The notes: generated from the letters alone by a model not told the origin. DNA of 64,000 bases from VFZN01 sp963709325 (GCA_963709325.1 CAVPVV010000001.1:806001-870000), one strand, 5' to 3'; positions 52,455-62,304 are shown, counted from the stretch's first letter. Translations and numbers: made by a program.

Positions 52455-53572
52455 CACGCCAGCACGTCCCTGTAGACCGCCCGTACCCGCGCCACCGAAT
52501 CCGCCCACGAGAACTGCCGGACCCGCTCGCGGCCGCGGGCAATCAGCGTTTCGCGCAGCGACCGGTCGGCAAACACCTGCAGCATCGCGCGCGCGATGGC
52601 ATCGACGTCGTACGGATCGACCAGCAGCGCCGCGTCGCCGGCAATCTCCGGGAGCGACGAGACGTTCGAGGTGATGACGGGCGTGCCGCACGCCATCGCT
52701 TCGAGCGGCGGAAGGCCGAAGCCCTCGTAGAGCGACGGAAAGACGAACGCACCCGACAGACGATAAAAGGAGGCGAGCGTCTCCTGCGGCTGGAAGCCGA
52801 GGAACCTGACGTGCTTGTCGAGTTTGTGGCGGTGCACCATCTGCCGCAGCGATGGGTACTTCGAAACCTCGTCGCCGATGATCACCAGCTTCAGCCCGGG
52901 CGGTCCGTCCGGCCTGGCCCGGCCGAACGCGTCGATCATCCGCTCGATGTTCTTGTGCGGCTTGATGTTTCCGACGTAGAGCACGAACGGGTGATCGAGC
53001 TGGTACCGCTGCCGGACGCGCTCGGTCGTCGCCTCGTCAGGCGGCGTCAGGAAGCGCGCATCGATCGCGTTGTGGATCACCTGCACCTTCTCGGACGGAA
53101 CGCCGAACAGCCGCAGGATGTCACGCTTCGACGCCTCCGAGACGGTGAGGATTCGTGCCGCCTGCCGGGTGGCGGTCCACATGAACGTGCGCGCGTAGTA
53201 GTAGCCCAGGCGATTGGGCAGGTACTGCGGGAACATCAGGTGGATGCAGTCGTGGATCGTCACCACCGAACGGCATCGGGTCAGCGGCGGCAGGACGTAA
53301 TGCGGCTCGTGGACCAGCCGCACGCCCTCACGCGCGAGCCGTACCGGGATCCGCACCTGCTCGCCGACGGAGTACGGTTCCGCGTCCTCGGCCACGATCC
53401 GGAACCGCGGCACCAGGCCGCGAAGGGTTTCGAGATCGCGGGTTCGGCCGAGCACCACGAAGCTGCTGTCCGCATCCATCCGATGCAGCTCGACGAGCAG
53501 GTTGCGGATGTAGGTGCCGATGCCGAAGTCGCGCAGCTTGCGGGCATCGATCGCGACCCGCTGCTCAGACAT
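52454..53572 (-). CDS. Glycosyltransferase family 4
   Basis: The 372-residue GT-B enzyme has N-terminal IDARKLRDFGIGTYIRNLLV, a middle SVVTIHDCIHLMFPQYLP, and the donor-binding motifs VLYVGNIKPHKNIERMIDAF, KLVIIGDEVSKYPSLR and FPSLYEGFGLPPLEAMACGT with the E-x7-E pair. It is one of three related paralogues of this locus, whose N-termini share I-D-A-R-x-L/G-x-G-T/V-G. The start overlaps the upstream GT2 gene by 8 bp. Confidence 0.92.
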   Translation of the reverse strand: MSEQRVAIDARKLRDFGIGTYIRNLLVELHRMDADSSFVVLGRTRDLETLRGLVPRFRIVAEDAEPYSVGEQVRIPVRLAREGVRLVHEPHYVLPPLTRCRSVVTIHDCIHLMFPQYLPNRLGYYYARTFMWTATRQAARILTVSEASKRDILRLFGVPSEKVQVIHNAIDARFLTPPDEATTERVRQRYQLDHPFVLYVGNIKPHKNIERMIDAFGRARPDGPPGLKLVIIGDEVSKYPSLRQMVHRHKLDKHVRFLGFQPQETLASFYRLSGAFVFPSLYEGFGLPPLEAMACGTPVITSNVSSLPEIAGDAALLVDPYDVDAIARAMLQVFADRSLRETLIARGRERVRQFSWADSVARVRAVYRDVLA

Positions 53573-54392
53573 GAGGGCCTCGGCCGGTCACTCGCAGGTA
53601 GGCGCGCAGCAGACCCGACCAGCGGGGCAGTCGCTTGTCGTAGTAGGCCAGGTGGCTGAGACGCCGCAGCCGGGCCGTCTCCGGGTTTCGCGACGCGGAT
53701 CGGCCGCGCAAGTGCCGGACCTCGGCCGATGGCTCGAACCAGACGATCCGTCCGCGCTCGCGCACCGACGCGCACAGGTCCACGTCCTCGGTGTACATGA
53801 AGAAGCGCTCGTCGAGCCCGCCGGCAGCGTCCCAGTCGGCGCGGCGGATCAGGAGGCAGGCTCCGCTCACCCAATCCCGAGGTCCGGCAATCCTGGTGAC
53901 CCGTTCCACGTGACGCACCGCCGCTTGCACCCTGCGGTTGTACAACGACAGCAGCGTTTTCTGGGTGAGCTCGCCCCATGGACCGAGCGCCGGGCCGAAC
54001 GAGAGCTCCGGCGCACCGTCTGCGTCGAGCAACCGCGGTCCGGCAATCGCGGCTTCGGGCCGGCGCTCGAGCGCGCCAACCAGGCGTTCGAGCGCGCGCT
54101 CGCTCACGACGGTGTCGGGGTTGAGAAGAAGCAGGAACGTCCCCTGAGTGGCCGCTGCGCCGGTGTTGTTGGCTCGCGCGAAGCCCGCGTTCTCGGGCAA
54201 TTCAACGATCCGGACCGACGGGAAGGACGCGCGCACCGCAGCCACCGTGCCGTCGGTGGAGTTGTTGTCCGCCACGACGGTCTCGATCGGGAAGGGGGTC
54301 TGCGCCAGCACGGATTGCAGGCAGTCGCCTATCTCGTGCCCCGAGTTGTGGGTGACGATCACGATGGACAAGGTCGGGCCGTCAGCGGGCAC
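53565..54392 (-). CDS. Glycosyltransferase family 2 (rhamnosyltransferase-like)
   Basis: GTG 54392 is the likely start (VPADGPTLSIVIVTHNSGHE), giving 275 residues; the longer frame to 54488 overlaps the upstream gene further. GT-A motifs are ETVVADNNSTDGTVAAV, FLLLLNPDTVVSE and GGLDERFFMYTEDVDLC (E-D-x-D-L), typical of the WbbL/rhamnosyltransferase group. It probably adds rhamnose or another deoxysugar. It overlaps the upstream GT4 gene by 11 bp. Confidence 0.9.
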   Translation of the reverse strand: MPADGPTLSIVIVTHNSGHEIGDCLQSVLAQTPFPIETVVADNNSTDGTVAAVRASFPSVRIVELPENAGFARANNTGAAATQGTFLLLLNPDTVVSERALERLVGALERRPEAAIAGPRLLDADGAPELSFGPALGPWGELTQKTLLSLYNRRVQAAVRHVERVTRIAGPRDWVSGACLLIRRADWDAAGGLDERFFMYTEDVDLCASVRERGRIVWFEPSAEVRHLRGRSASRNPETARLRRLSHLAYYDKRLPRWSGLLRAYLRVTGRGPHV

Positions 54393-55473
54393 CCGCGCCC
54401 TCCTCCAGGGCTTCGAGCGTGGCGGCCGCCGTGCGTGACCAGTTGTATCGGGCCAGGACCGCCGGTCCCTGCGCCACCAGGCGTCCATGCGCGCCCGGAT
54501 CGACGAGAAGTTGAACCAGCGCCTGGCCCAGGTCGCCGACCAGCGTGGGACCGGGCGCCAGGTATTCCGCGGCCGGACCGTACACCTCGCGCGCCACTTC
54601 GGTGTCGAGCACGACTGGCGGCACGCCGTGGGCGATAGCTTCGAGCGGCGTCAGGCCAAACCCCTCGTACTCGGACAGGAAGGCGAAGACCCGGGCCCGT
54701 GCGTAGAGCTGTTCGAGTGTGGCCTCGTCAACATACGATCGGAGCCGAACCCGGGCGCGGACGTCATCGGGCGCCGCGGTCAGCGCGCGTTCGATCGAGT
54801 CACCGCCCGACAGGCGATTCTCTCCGACGATCTCGAGGCGCGCGTCCGGGACGGCGCTCGCAACCCTCGTCACGAAGGCGTCCACCAGCCGAGCCACATG
54901 GCGCCGCTCGAAGATCGAACCGACGTAGAGGACGATTGGCTCGCGCGTTTCAGGGTGATGCGTTGTCGGCCGGACTCCGTGCGGCGTAACGTGAATCCGG
55001 CCCGGCGCGATGCCAAGGCGGGCCGCGATCTCTCGCTTCGAGAACTCCGAGACCGTCAGCACGACCCGCGCCCGGCGTGCGCTCCACCGCGTGAGCGTGC
55101 GGCGCCGCGCACCCTCGCGCGGCGTGAACCACTCCGGCCGGGCTGAAAACGAGACGTCGTGAATCGTCACGACGATCGGGCAGGGGGCCAAAAGCGGCGC
55201 GGAATATCCCGGCGCGAACAGCACGTCGGGCCGCGCGGCCGCGAGCGCTCGTCCGAGTGTCCACTGTTCCCACCGGGTTCCGCCGTGCCCGGCCAGGATC
55301 TGGACACGGCTGGCAAACGCCGCAGGCAATTCCGGCAGGCACGGGGCGTAGATCGACCACTCGTGACGAGCGGCGTCGCTCGAGTTGTTCCACTCCACCA
55401 GGAGCTCGTGAAGGTAGCGTCCGACTCCGGTCGGCTTGCCGCACAGTTCGCGGGCATCGACGGCTATCCTCAT
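54382..55473 (-). CDS. Glycosyltransferase family 4
   Basis: The 363-residue GT-B enzyme begins MRIAVDARELCGKPTGVGRY. Other motifs are DVLFAPGYSAPLLAPCPIVV, TIHDVSFSARPEWFTPREGA, VLYVGSIFERRHVARLVDAF and LSEYEGFGLTPLEAIAHGVP. It is a paralogue of the neighbouring GT4 genes. The ATG overlaps the upstream stop by 4 nt (ATGA). Confidence 0.9.
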   Translation of the reverse strand: MRIAVDARELCGKPTGVGRYLHELLVEWNNSSDAARHEWSIYAPCLPELPAAFASRVQILAGHGGTRWEQWTLGRALAAARPDVLFAPGYSAPLLAPCPIVVTIHDVSFSARPEWFTPREGARRRTLTRWSARRARVVLTVSEFSKREIAARLGIAPGRIHVTPHGVRPTTHHPETREPIVLYVGSIFERRHVARLVDAFVTRVASAVPDARLEIVGENRLSGGDSIERALTAAPDDVRARVRLRSYVDEATLEQLYARARVFAFLSEYEGFGLTPLEAIAHGVPPVVLDTEVAREVYGPAAEYLAPGPTLVGDLGQALVQLLVDPGAHGRLVAQGPAVLARYNWSRTAAATLEALEEGAGAR

Positions 55474-56609
55474 GCCGCCGTCCCGAGCGCGGACTTGTAG
55501 GCGCGCCAGGCATGCTGCGCGCAGACATCCCAGCGAAAGCTCTCGGCCCGGACCACGCCGCGCCTGGCCGCGACCGCGGCCACGTCGGGGTGGAGCAAGG
55601 CGTCCATCGCGTCGCGGAATCCAGCCACGTCCTCTGGCGGGACGGGTTGCGCCGCGTCGCCCGCAACTTCAGGCAGCGAGCCACCCGACGAGACGACGAC
55701 CGGCACTCCGCACGCCATCGCCTCGAGCACCGGCAGCCCGAAGCCCTCGTCGATCGATGGCAACACCAGCATGTGAGCGCGGGCGAAGAGATCCCGTCGC
55801 GTCGATTCGTCCACGTAGCCGCGCCACTGCACCGAGGAATCGAGGTGGAGCGCTCGCGTTCGAGCCTGCCACTGCTCGCCGGCCGGCGTCATCGCGCCGG
55901 CGACCACCAGCGGCGGCGCGTCGGGACGGCGGCTTCTGAGCTGGTCGTAGGCCTCGATCAGCACGCCGAGATTCTTTCGCGGGTCGAGGGTGCCGAAGAA
56001 CAGGATGTGTTCCGGGGCCAGGGTGCCGCGGCGAGCGAGCACGGCGCCGGCCCACGGCGGGCTGCCAGGAGGGCACAGGTGAATCCGCTCTGGTGGTACC
56101 GCGAGCGTCCGCATCACGTCGGCGGCAGAGTACTGGGACGAGACGATGATCGCGGCGGCCCGCCGGGCGTCGGCGTGCACGAGGCGCGGGAAATCACGCC
56201 GCATTTCGGCGGCCATGCGCTCGGGGTGACGGAGAAAGTGCAGGTCGTGGATCGTCAGCACCGAGCGGCCGCGCGCGCTCGGAATGGCGACCGGCGTCGC
56301 GGCGTGGACGATGTCGAACGGACCGGTGAGCCATTCGACGCGAGGCAGTCGAAGGCGATTCCACGCCCATGTCAGCGCGCGTCCAGGTATGCGGAGATCG
56401 ATCGCTGGGACCGCCAGCTCGGCCTTTGCGTCCGCTGACAGCCGATCCTGCCATGAGGCGGTGAACAGGGTGATCGCGCCGGGCGGCGCCGGCCCGCCGG
56501 GACCATTGAGGGCCCGGACCAGTTCGTGGACGTACTCGCCGACGCCCGTCCGCGCCCGGAGGGCCGGGCGGTAGTCCACGAGTACCCGCACGGCCGGCAA
56601 GCGTACCAC
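55470..56609 (-). CDS. Glycosyltransferase family 4, first gene of the minus-strand polysaccharide operon
   Basis: The 379-residue GT-B enzyme (VLVDYRPALRARTGVGEYVH, FDIVHAATPVAIPSARG, VLTIHDLHFLRHPERM, ILFFGTLDPRKNLGVLIEAY, LPSIDEGFGLPVLEAMACGV). The start is a GTG at 56609 or one at 56588 (VRVLVDYRP). Transcription should start in the 114-bp divergent region shared with ugd, but no clear minus-strand promoter was found. Its position makes it the head of seven overlapping or closely spaced genes. Confidence 0.9.
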   Translation of the reverse strand: MVRLPAVRVLVDYRPALRARTGVGEYVHELVRALNGPGGPAPPGAITLFTASWQDRLSADAKAELAVPAIDLRIPGRALTWAWNRLRLPRVEWLTGPFDIVHAATPVAIPSARGRSVLTIHDLHFLRHPERMAAEMRRDFPRLVHADARRAAAIIVSSQYSAADVMRTLAVPPERIHLCPPGSPPWAGAVLARRGTLAPEHILFFGTLDPRKNLGVLIEAYDQLRSRRPDAPPLVVAGAMTPAGEQWQARTRALHLDSSVQWRGYVDESTRRDLFARAHMLVLPSIDEGFGLPVLEAMACGVPVVVSSGGSLPEVAGDAAQPVPPEDVAGFRDAMDALLHPDVAAVAARRGVVRAESFRWDVCAQHAWRAYKSALGTAA

Positions 56610-56639
56610 AGAAGCCCCAAGTCCTTGCCTGTCAGCACG

Positions 56640-56668
56640 TTGACAGCATCAGGGACGGGTGATACGCT
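56640..56668 (+). promoter_or_regulatory. Promoter of the ugd operon
   Basis: Perfect TTGACA (56640-56645), 17-bp spacer, TACGCT (56663-56668). The leader to ATG 56724 is about 49 nt and includes GGAAGG. Confidence 0.65.
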
Positions 56669-56723
56669 CGTCGTTTTGGCCCCGGCACGAGAGCCGGGGA
56701 GACGGGCGGAAGGTCTACACGTT

Positions 56724-58022
56724 ATGAAGATCGCTGTAGTCGGAACCGGATACGTGGGGCTCGTGGTCGGGGCATGCCTGGCCGAGTCCGGAAACGATGT
56801 CATCTGCGTGGACAAGGACGAGGCCAAGGTCCGCATGCTGAAACGCGGGCAAATCCCGATTTACGAGCCTGGCCTTGAAGAAATCGTCAAACGCAACAAG
56901 AGCGAAGGGCGTTTGACCTTCACGACGCAGCTTCCGGCAGCGGTCAAGGCTTCGCAGATCGTGTTCATCGCGGTCGGCACGCCCCAGGGCGAGGACGGCT
57001 CGGCAGACCTCCAGCACGTCCTTGCCGTCGCGCGCGACGTGGCCCGTTCGATGGACGGCTACCGCGTCATCGTCAACAAGAGCACCGTTCCGGTCGGCAC
57101 CTCCGAGAAGGTCCGCGAGATCGTCCGGCGCGAGACCACGCACCCCTTCAGCGTGGTCAGCAATCCCGAGTTCCTCAAGCAGGGGGCTGCGGTCGACGAC
57201 TTCATGAAGCCAGACCGCGTCGTGATTGGCGCCGAGGACCCGCGCGGCGCCGAGCTGATGGTCGCGCTGCACCGGCCCTTCACGCGGACCGGCGCGCCGA
57301 TCATGGTGATGGACTGCGCGAGCGCCGAGCTGTCGAAGTACGCCTCGAACGCGCTGCTGGCGACGAAGATCTCGTTCATGAATGAGATCGCCAACGTCTG
57401 CGATGCTTTCGGGGCCGACGTGGACCAGGTCCGGCAGGCGGTCGGCTCGGATCGCCGCATCGGACCCTCGTTCCTGTTTCCCGGGGTCGGATACGGCGGC
57501 AGCTGCTTCCCCAAGGACGTCAAGGCGCTGGTCCGGTTCTCGTCGGACAAGAAATACGACTTCAGGATTCTCAAGGCGGTCGAGTCGGTCAACGAGTCGC
57601 AGAAGCGGCTGCTCGTGAAGAAGATCGAGTCCCATTTCAAGGGCAACCTGAAGGGCAAGACCATCGCCGTCTGGGGGCTCGCGTTCAAGCCGAAGACCGA
57701 CGACATGCGCGAGGCTCCGGCCGTGCCGATCATCTCCGCGCTGCTCGAGAAGGGCGTCAAGGTTCAGGCCTACGACCCGGAAGCGATGAAGGTGGCCAAA
57801 GGGATCTTCGGTTCGAAGATCTCGTACGCGAGCAAGCCCTACGACGCGTTGAAGGGCGCCGATGCTCTCGCCGTGGTCACCGAGTGGCACGAGTTCCGGG
57901 AACCGGACTTCACCAAGATGCGGAAGCTGCTGCGTGAACCGGTGGTCTTCGACGGCCGCAACATCTACGAGAAAGCGCAGATGAAGGCGCTCGGCTTCAC
58001 CTACTATTCGATCGGGAGGTGA
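56724..58022 (+). CDS. ugd: UDP-glucose 6-dehydrogenase
   Basis: The 432-residue enzyme has the NAD motif KIAVVGTGYVGLVVGACLAE, the segment VAVGTP-like FIAVGTPQGEDGSADLQ, STVPVGTSEKV, NPEFLKQGAAVDDFMKPDRV and the catalytic Cys261 in VGYGGSCFPKDVKAL. It oxidises UDP-glucose to UDP-glucuronate with two NAD. It supplies the decarboxylase at the end of the divergent operon. ATG 56724 starts the conserved N-terminus; the upstream open frame is not conserved. Two bp separate its stop from galE. Confidence 0.96.
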   Translation: MKIAVVGTGYVGLVVGACLAESGNDVICVDKDEAKVRMLKRGQIPIYEPGLEEIVKRNKSEGRLTFTTQLPAAVKASQIVFIAVGTPQGEDGSADLQHVLAVARDVARSMDGYRVIVNKSTVPVGTSEKVREIVRRETTHPFSVVSNPEFLKQGAAVDDFMKPDRVVIGAEDPRGAELMVALHRPFTRTGAPIMVMDCASAELSKYASNALLATKISFMNEIANVCDAFGADVDQVRQAVGSDRRIGPSFLFPGVGYGGSCFPKDVKALVRFSSDKKYDFRILKAVESVNESQKRLLVKKIESHFKGNLKGKTIAVWGLAFKPKTDDMREAPAVPIISALLEKGVKVQAYDPEAMKVAKGIFGSKISYASKPYDALKGADALAVVTEWHEFREPDFTKMRKLLREPVVFDGRNIYEKAQMKALGFTYYSIGR

Positions 58023-58024
58023 GG

Positions 58025-59023
58025 ATGGCGCGGGTTCTCGTCACGGGCGGGGCAGGGTATATCGGCAGTCACGCCGTGCGGGCACTCATCGACGCGGGAC
58101 ACGCGGTCGCGGTCCTGGACAACCTCTCGGCCGGTCACGCGAAGGCCGTTCCCGACGGCGTGTCGCTGGTCGAATGCAACATGCACGATACCGTGCGTGT
58201 CGTGCAGGCCCTCGAGGAGCACCACGCCGACGCGGTGATGCACTTCGCGGCCTGGCTCGACGTCGCCGCCTCGGTATCCGATCCGCTCGGTTACTACTAC
58301 AACAACGTCACTGGCACACTGTCGGTGCTCGACGCAATGCGTCGCGTCGGCGTCAAGCAGTTCATCTTTTCGTCCACCTGCGCGACCTACGGCGAGCCGA
58401 TTCGCGTCCCGATGGACGAGTCGCTCGAGCCGCGGCCGATCAACGCCTACGGCCAGACCAAGCTGGCGGTGGAGCGCGCGCTTCCGCACATCGAGTGCGC
58501 CCACGGCATTCGCTTCGTCGCGCTGCGCTATTTCAACGCCGCTGGAGCGCACCCGGACGGCACGATCGGCGAGGATCACACCCCGGAGATTCACCTCATC
58601 CCGCGCGCCCTGGACGCGGCCTCTGGCGGAGCGCCGCTCAAGGTCTTTGGCGAGGATTATCCGACTCACGACGGCACGTGTCTGCGCGACTACATCCACG
58701 TCAGCGACCTGGCCGATGCGCATGTCCGGGCCCTGGACGCGCTCGGTGGCGGCAGCGCCTCGGGCGTGTTCAACGTCGGCACCGGAATCCCCCATTCGGT
58801 TCGCGAGATGATTGCGGCGGTCTCCGACGTGGTCGGCCGGCCGGTCCAGTGGGTGCCGGCGCCGCGGCGCCAGGGCGATCCCGCGGCCCTTTACGCGTCC
58901 AGCGACCGGATTCAGAAGGCGCTGGGCTGGCGCCCGCAGTTCCCCCACATCCGCACGATTGTCGAGCACGCGTGGCGCTGGCACTCCACGCATCCGCGAG
59001 GCTACGACGATCCGCGAGCCTGA
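58025..59023 (+). CDS. galE: UDP-glucose 4-epimerase
   Basis: The 332-residue enzyme has the NAD motif VTGGAGYIGSHAVRAL, catalytic SSTCATYGEP with Ser and N-A-Y-G-Q-T-K (YxxxK), and substrate motifs FNAAGAHPDGTIGEDH and CLRDYIHVSDLADAHV, all typical of GalE. GGGAGG lies 5 nt before ATG 58025; a GTG two codons upstream is also in frame. It interconverts UDP-glucose and UDP-galactose for the polysaccharide locus. Its TGA overlaps the ATG of the exporter gene (TGATG). Confidence 0.94.
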   Translation: MARVLVTGGAGYIGSHAVRALIDAGHAVAVLDNLSAGHAKAVPDGVSLVECNMHDTVRVVQALEEHHADAVMHFAAWLDVAASVSDPLGYYYNNVTGTLSVLDAMRRVGVKQFIFSSTCATYGEPIRVPMDESLEPRPINAYGQTKLAVERALPHIECAHGIRFVALRYFNAAGAHPDGTIGEDHTPEIHLIPRALDAASGGAPLKVFGEDYPTHDGTCLRDYIHVSDLADAHVRALDALGGGSASGVFNVGTGIPHSVREMIAAVSDVVGRPVQWVPAPRRQGDPAALYASSDRIQKALGWRPQFPHIRTIVEHAWRWHSTHPRGYDDPRA

Positions 59024-60804
59024 TGGAGGCCTTCCGCCGGCTGCTTCGTTACACGCGATCGCACACCGGGCTCATTGTCGGCGCGGTCCTGGCGATGATC
59101 GTCTACGGCGCCGCGTCGGCGGCGATCGCGTGGCTGATCAAGCCGATCGTCGACGACGTCCTGCCCTCGCAGGATCGGCTCGGGTTCGTCACGACGACGC
59201 TGTTGATCGCGTACGTCCTGAAGGGCGTCGGCGCCTATTTCTCCAGCTACCTGATGGACGACATCGGGCAGCGGGTCGTGTTCCAGATTCGCGAGGAGCT
59301 GTTCGCTCACCTGCTGAACCAGTCAGCGGCGTTCTTCGCCAGGCGCTCGACCGGGCAGTTGCTGTCGCGCATCAACAACGACGTCAGCCAGGTGCAGCGC
59401 GCCGTCGCCGAGACGGTCGGCGATCTGTCGCGTGAATCGCTGGCGCTGGTCGGCTACGCCGGTCTGCTTTTCTACTACGACCCGAAACTGGCGATTGTCT
59501 GCATGACCGCCGCGCCGCTGGTGGTCTACCCGCTCGTCCGCCTCGGCAAGCGCGTTCGCACCGTGACCCGCTGGAGCCAGGAGGCGCAGGAGCATATGTC
59601 GCACGTCGCCGCCGAGGCGTTCGCGGGGCATCGGATCGTCAAGGCGTTCGGCGCCGAGGCGCGCGAGGCGCGAAAGTTCGCCGTCTCGGCGCGCGCGCTC
59701 TACCGCTCGAACATGAAAGTCACGCGGGTGCTGTCGATCCTGCCGCCGCTGATGGAACTGCTCGGCGGCTTCGCGATCGCCGGCGCGCTCTGGTACGGAT
59801 CGCGCGAGATTGCGAGCGGGCGGTTGACCGCTGGAGAGTTCACGCTGTTCGTCGCCGCCCTGCTGATGATGTACGGACCGGTGAAGAAACTGAGCCGGGT
59901 CAACGCGAGTCTGCAGCAGGCGGTGGCCGCCTCGGAGCGGATTTTCGAACTGCTGGACATTCACAGCGAAGTCAACGAACGGGAAGGAGCGCGCCCGCTC
60001 GCGCCGTTCGGCCGCGAAATCGAGTTCTCGAACGTTGGCTTCGGTTACGACGACGGCGACGGCGGCCACGCGTTGAGAGGCGTGAACTTCCGCGTTCAGG
60101 CCGGTCAGCTGGTGGCAATCGTGGGCAGGAGCGGAGCCGGCAAGACTACGCTTGTCAACCTCCTGCCGCGGTTCTACGACGTGACCAGTGGCCAGGTCGC
60201 AATCGACGGCCAGGACATCCGTGATGTCACCCTGGCGTCGCTTCGCGCCCAGGTCGGCATCGTCACCCAGGAAACGGTACTGTTCGACGACACGATTGCC
60301 GCCAACATCGCGTTCGGCGCACCGAACGCGGGCCAGGCCGAGATCGAGGCCGCCGCGCGCGCCGCGCACGCTCACGAGTTCATCGTCGCGCTGTCCCGGG
60401 GCTACGAGACGACGATCGGCGAGCGCGGCCAGCGGCTGTCCGGCGGGCAGCGGCAGCGCCTCGCGATTGCCCGCGCGCTGCTGAAGAACTCGCCGATCCT
60501 GATCCTCGACGAAGCCACCTCCGCCCTGGACTCCGAATCCGAGCGGCTGGTTCAGGAGGCGCTGGCAACACTGCTCCTCAATCGCACCGCGTTCGTCATT
60601 GCGCACCGGCTCTCCACGGTCCGGCGGGCCGATGCGATCATCGTGCTGGAGCGCGGGCGGATCGTCGAAGTGGGACGGCACGACGAACTGGTCCAGCGCA
60701 CTGACGGGGTCTACGCGCGGCTCCATCAACTCGAGCTCGTGGACGATCGAGGCGAGTCGCGGGCTGGGAGCCCGGAGCCGGCCGAGTCCCGGATGACACA
60801 ATGA
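59023..60804 (+). CDS. ABC exporter, fused membrane and ATPase (MsbA/PglK type)
   Basis: The 593-residue half-transporter has six transmembrane helices in residues 15-320 and a C-terminal nucleotide-binding domain: Walker A IVGRSGAGKTTLVNLL, Q-loop IVTQETVLFDDTIAANI, signature RLSGGQRQRLAIARALL, Walker B ILILDEATSALD and switch IAHRLSTV. MsbA moves lipid A; PglK flips lipid-linked oligosaccharides. Its place directly after ugd and galE, and the lack of a Wzx flippase in the window, favour a role in moving the glycan-lipid, but lipid A transport cannot be excluded. It overlaps yicC by 4 bp. Confidence 0.9.
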   Translation: MEAFRRLLRYTRSHTGLIVGAVLAMIVYGAASAAIAWLIKPIVDDVLPSQDRLGFVTTTLLIAYVLKGVGAYFSSYLMDDIGQRVVFQIREELFAHLLNQSAAFFARRSTGQLLSRINNDVSQVQRAVAETVGDLSRESLALVGYAGLLFYYDPKLAIVCMTAAPLVVYPLVRLGKRVRTVTRWSQEAQEHMSHVAAEAFAGHRIVKAFGAEAREARKFAVSARALYRSNMKVTRVLSILPPLMELLGGFAIAGALWYGSREIASGRLTAGEFTLFVAALLMMYGPVKKLSRVNASLQQAVAASERIFELLDIHSEVNEREGARPLAPFGREIEFSNVGFGYDDGDGGHALRGVNFRVQAGQLVAIVGRSGAGKTTLVNLLPRFYDVTSGQVAIDGQDIRDVTLASLRAQVGIVTQETVLFDDTIAANIAFGAPNAGQAEIEAAARAAHAHEFIVALSRGYETTIGERGQRLSGGQRQRLAIARALLKNSPILILDEATSALDSESERLVQEALATLLLNRTAFVIAHRLSTVRRADAIIVLERGRIVEVGRHDELVQRTDGVYARLHQLELVDDRGESRAGSPEPAESRMTQ

Positions 60805-61691
60805 TCAAGAGCATGACGGGATTCGCCTCGCTCACCCGCGAGGATCAGGCAGCGGTGGTCGGTGTGACGATTCGCGCCGTCAACCATCGATTCCTGGACC
60901 TGCAGCTTCGCCTGCCGCCGGCCGCCGCCGACCTCGAGCCGCGGCTGCGTGCGCTGGTCCAGGCCCGCCTGGCGCGCGGGCGGGTGGAGGTGAACGTCTC
61001 CTTGCAGCTGCGCCAGCAGGTCCCGCCGGAGGTCGAGGTCAACACGCCGTTCCTGCAGGCGCTGGGGGCGGCGCTCGAGCGGGCGCGCGAAGAGGGAGTG
61101 GTCGAAGGAGGCCTGACCCCTGGCGACCTGTTGCGCCTGCCACAGGCGATGACGATTCGCGAGCGGCTGATTGACGGCAGCCACAGCTCGGACGCGGTGG
61201 CGGCGGCGCTCGAGTCGACCGTGGATACGGCGCTGGCCCAGCTCGAAACCATGCGGGTGCACGAAGGCGCGCACCTGAGAGCCGATCTCGCGGCGCGGCG
61301 CGAAATCCTGGGCAGGTTCGTCGACGCTGTGGTCGCCGCCGCCGAAGCCGGCCGGGTCGATCTCGAGACGAGGCTGCTCGAGCGGGCTCGGGAGATTGCT
61401 GCCACCATTCCAATCGACCAGGCCGCGCTCGCGCAGGAGGTGGTTCGTGTCGCGCAGCGATCCGACATCGCCGAGGAGGTGACCCGCTTCCGCGGTCACT
61501 TGGCGCACTGGGAAGCCCTCACCGAGGGGCCCGAGCCGTGCGGCCGCAAGCTCGACTTCCTGCTCCAGGAAATGAACCGCGAAGTCAATACGATCGGATC
61601 GAAGGCCGACGGCCTGCAGGTTACCGAGCTCGTGATCCAGGCCAAAGCCGAGCTCGAGCGGATGCGGGAGCAGGTTCAGAATGTCGAGTAG
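60801..61691 (+). CDS. YicC family endoribonuclease
   Basis: The 296-residue protein is a full-length YicC: the hallmark N-terminus IKSMTGFASLTRE, AVNHRFLDLQLRLP, QARLARGRVEVNVSLQ, and the C-terminal GRKLDFLLQEMNREVNTIGSKA. YicC proteins are hexameric Mn-dependent endoribonucleases. It precedes gmk with an 11-bp overlap, the order found in many bacteria (yicC-gmk-rpoZ-coaBC). Confidence 0.94.
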   Translation: MIKSMTGFASLTREDQAAVVGVTIRAVNHRFLDLQLRLPPAAADLEPRLRALVQARLARGRVEVNVSLQLRQQVPPEVEVNTPFLQALGAALERAREEGVVEGGLTPGDLLRLPQAMTIRERLIDGSHSSDAVAAALESTVDTALAQLETMRVHEGAHLRADLAARREILGRFVDAVVAAAEAGRVDLETRLLERAREIAATIPIDQAALAQEVVRVAQRSDIAEEVTRFRGHLAHWEALTEGPEPCGRKLDFLLQEMNREVNTIGSKADGLQVTELVIQAKAELERMREQVQNVE

Positions 61692-62304
61692 GACGCGCGG
61701 GCTGCTGTTCATCGTCTCGGCCCCGTCGGGGGCCGGCAAGACGACGCTCGTCGAGCATCTCGTGCAGATCCTGCCGAACCTGCGGATGTCCCGGTCCTAC
61801 ACCTCACGGGCGGCACGGATTGGGGAGCGGGACGGCGCTGACTATCATTTCGTCACGCGCGAGTCGTTCACGCAGATGATCGAGCAGCGCGCCTTCCTCG
61901 AGTGGGCGGACGTGTTCGGAAACTACTACGGCACCTCGGCCGAGGATACCGAGCAGATCCTCGCCTCGGGGCAGGACGTGGTGCTGGTGATCGACGTGCA
62001 GGGCGCCCAGCAGGTGAAGGCCCACGGCGTTGACCACACCTCGATTTTCGTCCTGCCGCCGTCGTTCGAGGTCCTGGAACGGCGGCTTCGCGGCCGGAGC
62101 AAGGATACGGAGGAACAGATGCAGCGGCGGCTGGCGACGGCGCGCGCCGAGGCGTCCAGCTACAAGGACTACGATTACGTGGTGGTGAACGATCGGCTCG
62201 AGGCGACGGTGGTCCGGCTCCAGGAGATCATCGCGGCCGAGCGCTCGCGGACGCACCGCATGCGCGGTGTCGCCGAAGAGATCATCAAGTCGTTCGGGCA
62301 CTGA
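61681..62304 (+). CDS. gmk: Guanylate kinase
   Basis: The 207-residue length is standard. P-loop SAPSGAGKTTLVEHL; GMP-binding segment MSRSYTSRAARIGERDGADY; FLEWADVFGNYYGTS; LVIDVQGAQQVK; RLRGRSKDTEEQMQRRL; and YDYVVVNDRLE. It phosphorylates GMP to GDP. It overlaps the end of yicC by 11 bp. Many relatives have rpoZ next; here the space to coaBC is only 120 bp and has no omega-like frame. Confidence 0.96.
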   Translation: MSSRTRGLLFIVSAPSGAGKTTLVEHLVQILPNLRMSRSYTSRAARIGERDGADYHFVTRESFTQMIEQRAFLEWADVFGNYYGTSAEDTEQILASGQDVVLVIDVQGAQQVKAHGVDHTSIFVLPPSFEVLERRLRGRSKDTEEQMQRRLATARAEASSYKDYDYVVVNDRLEATVVRLQEIIAAERSRTHRMRGVAEEIIKSFGH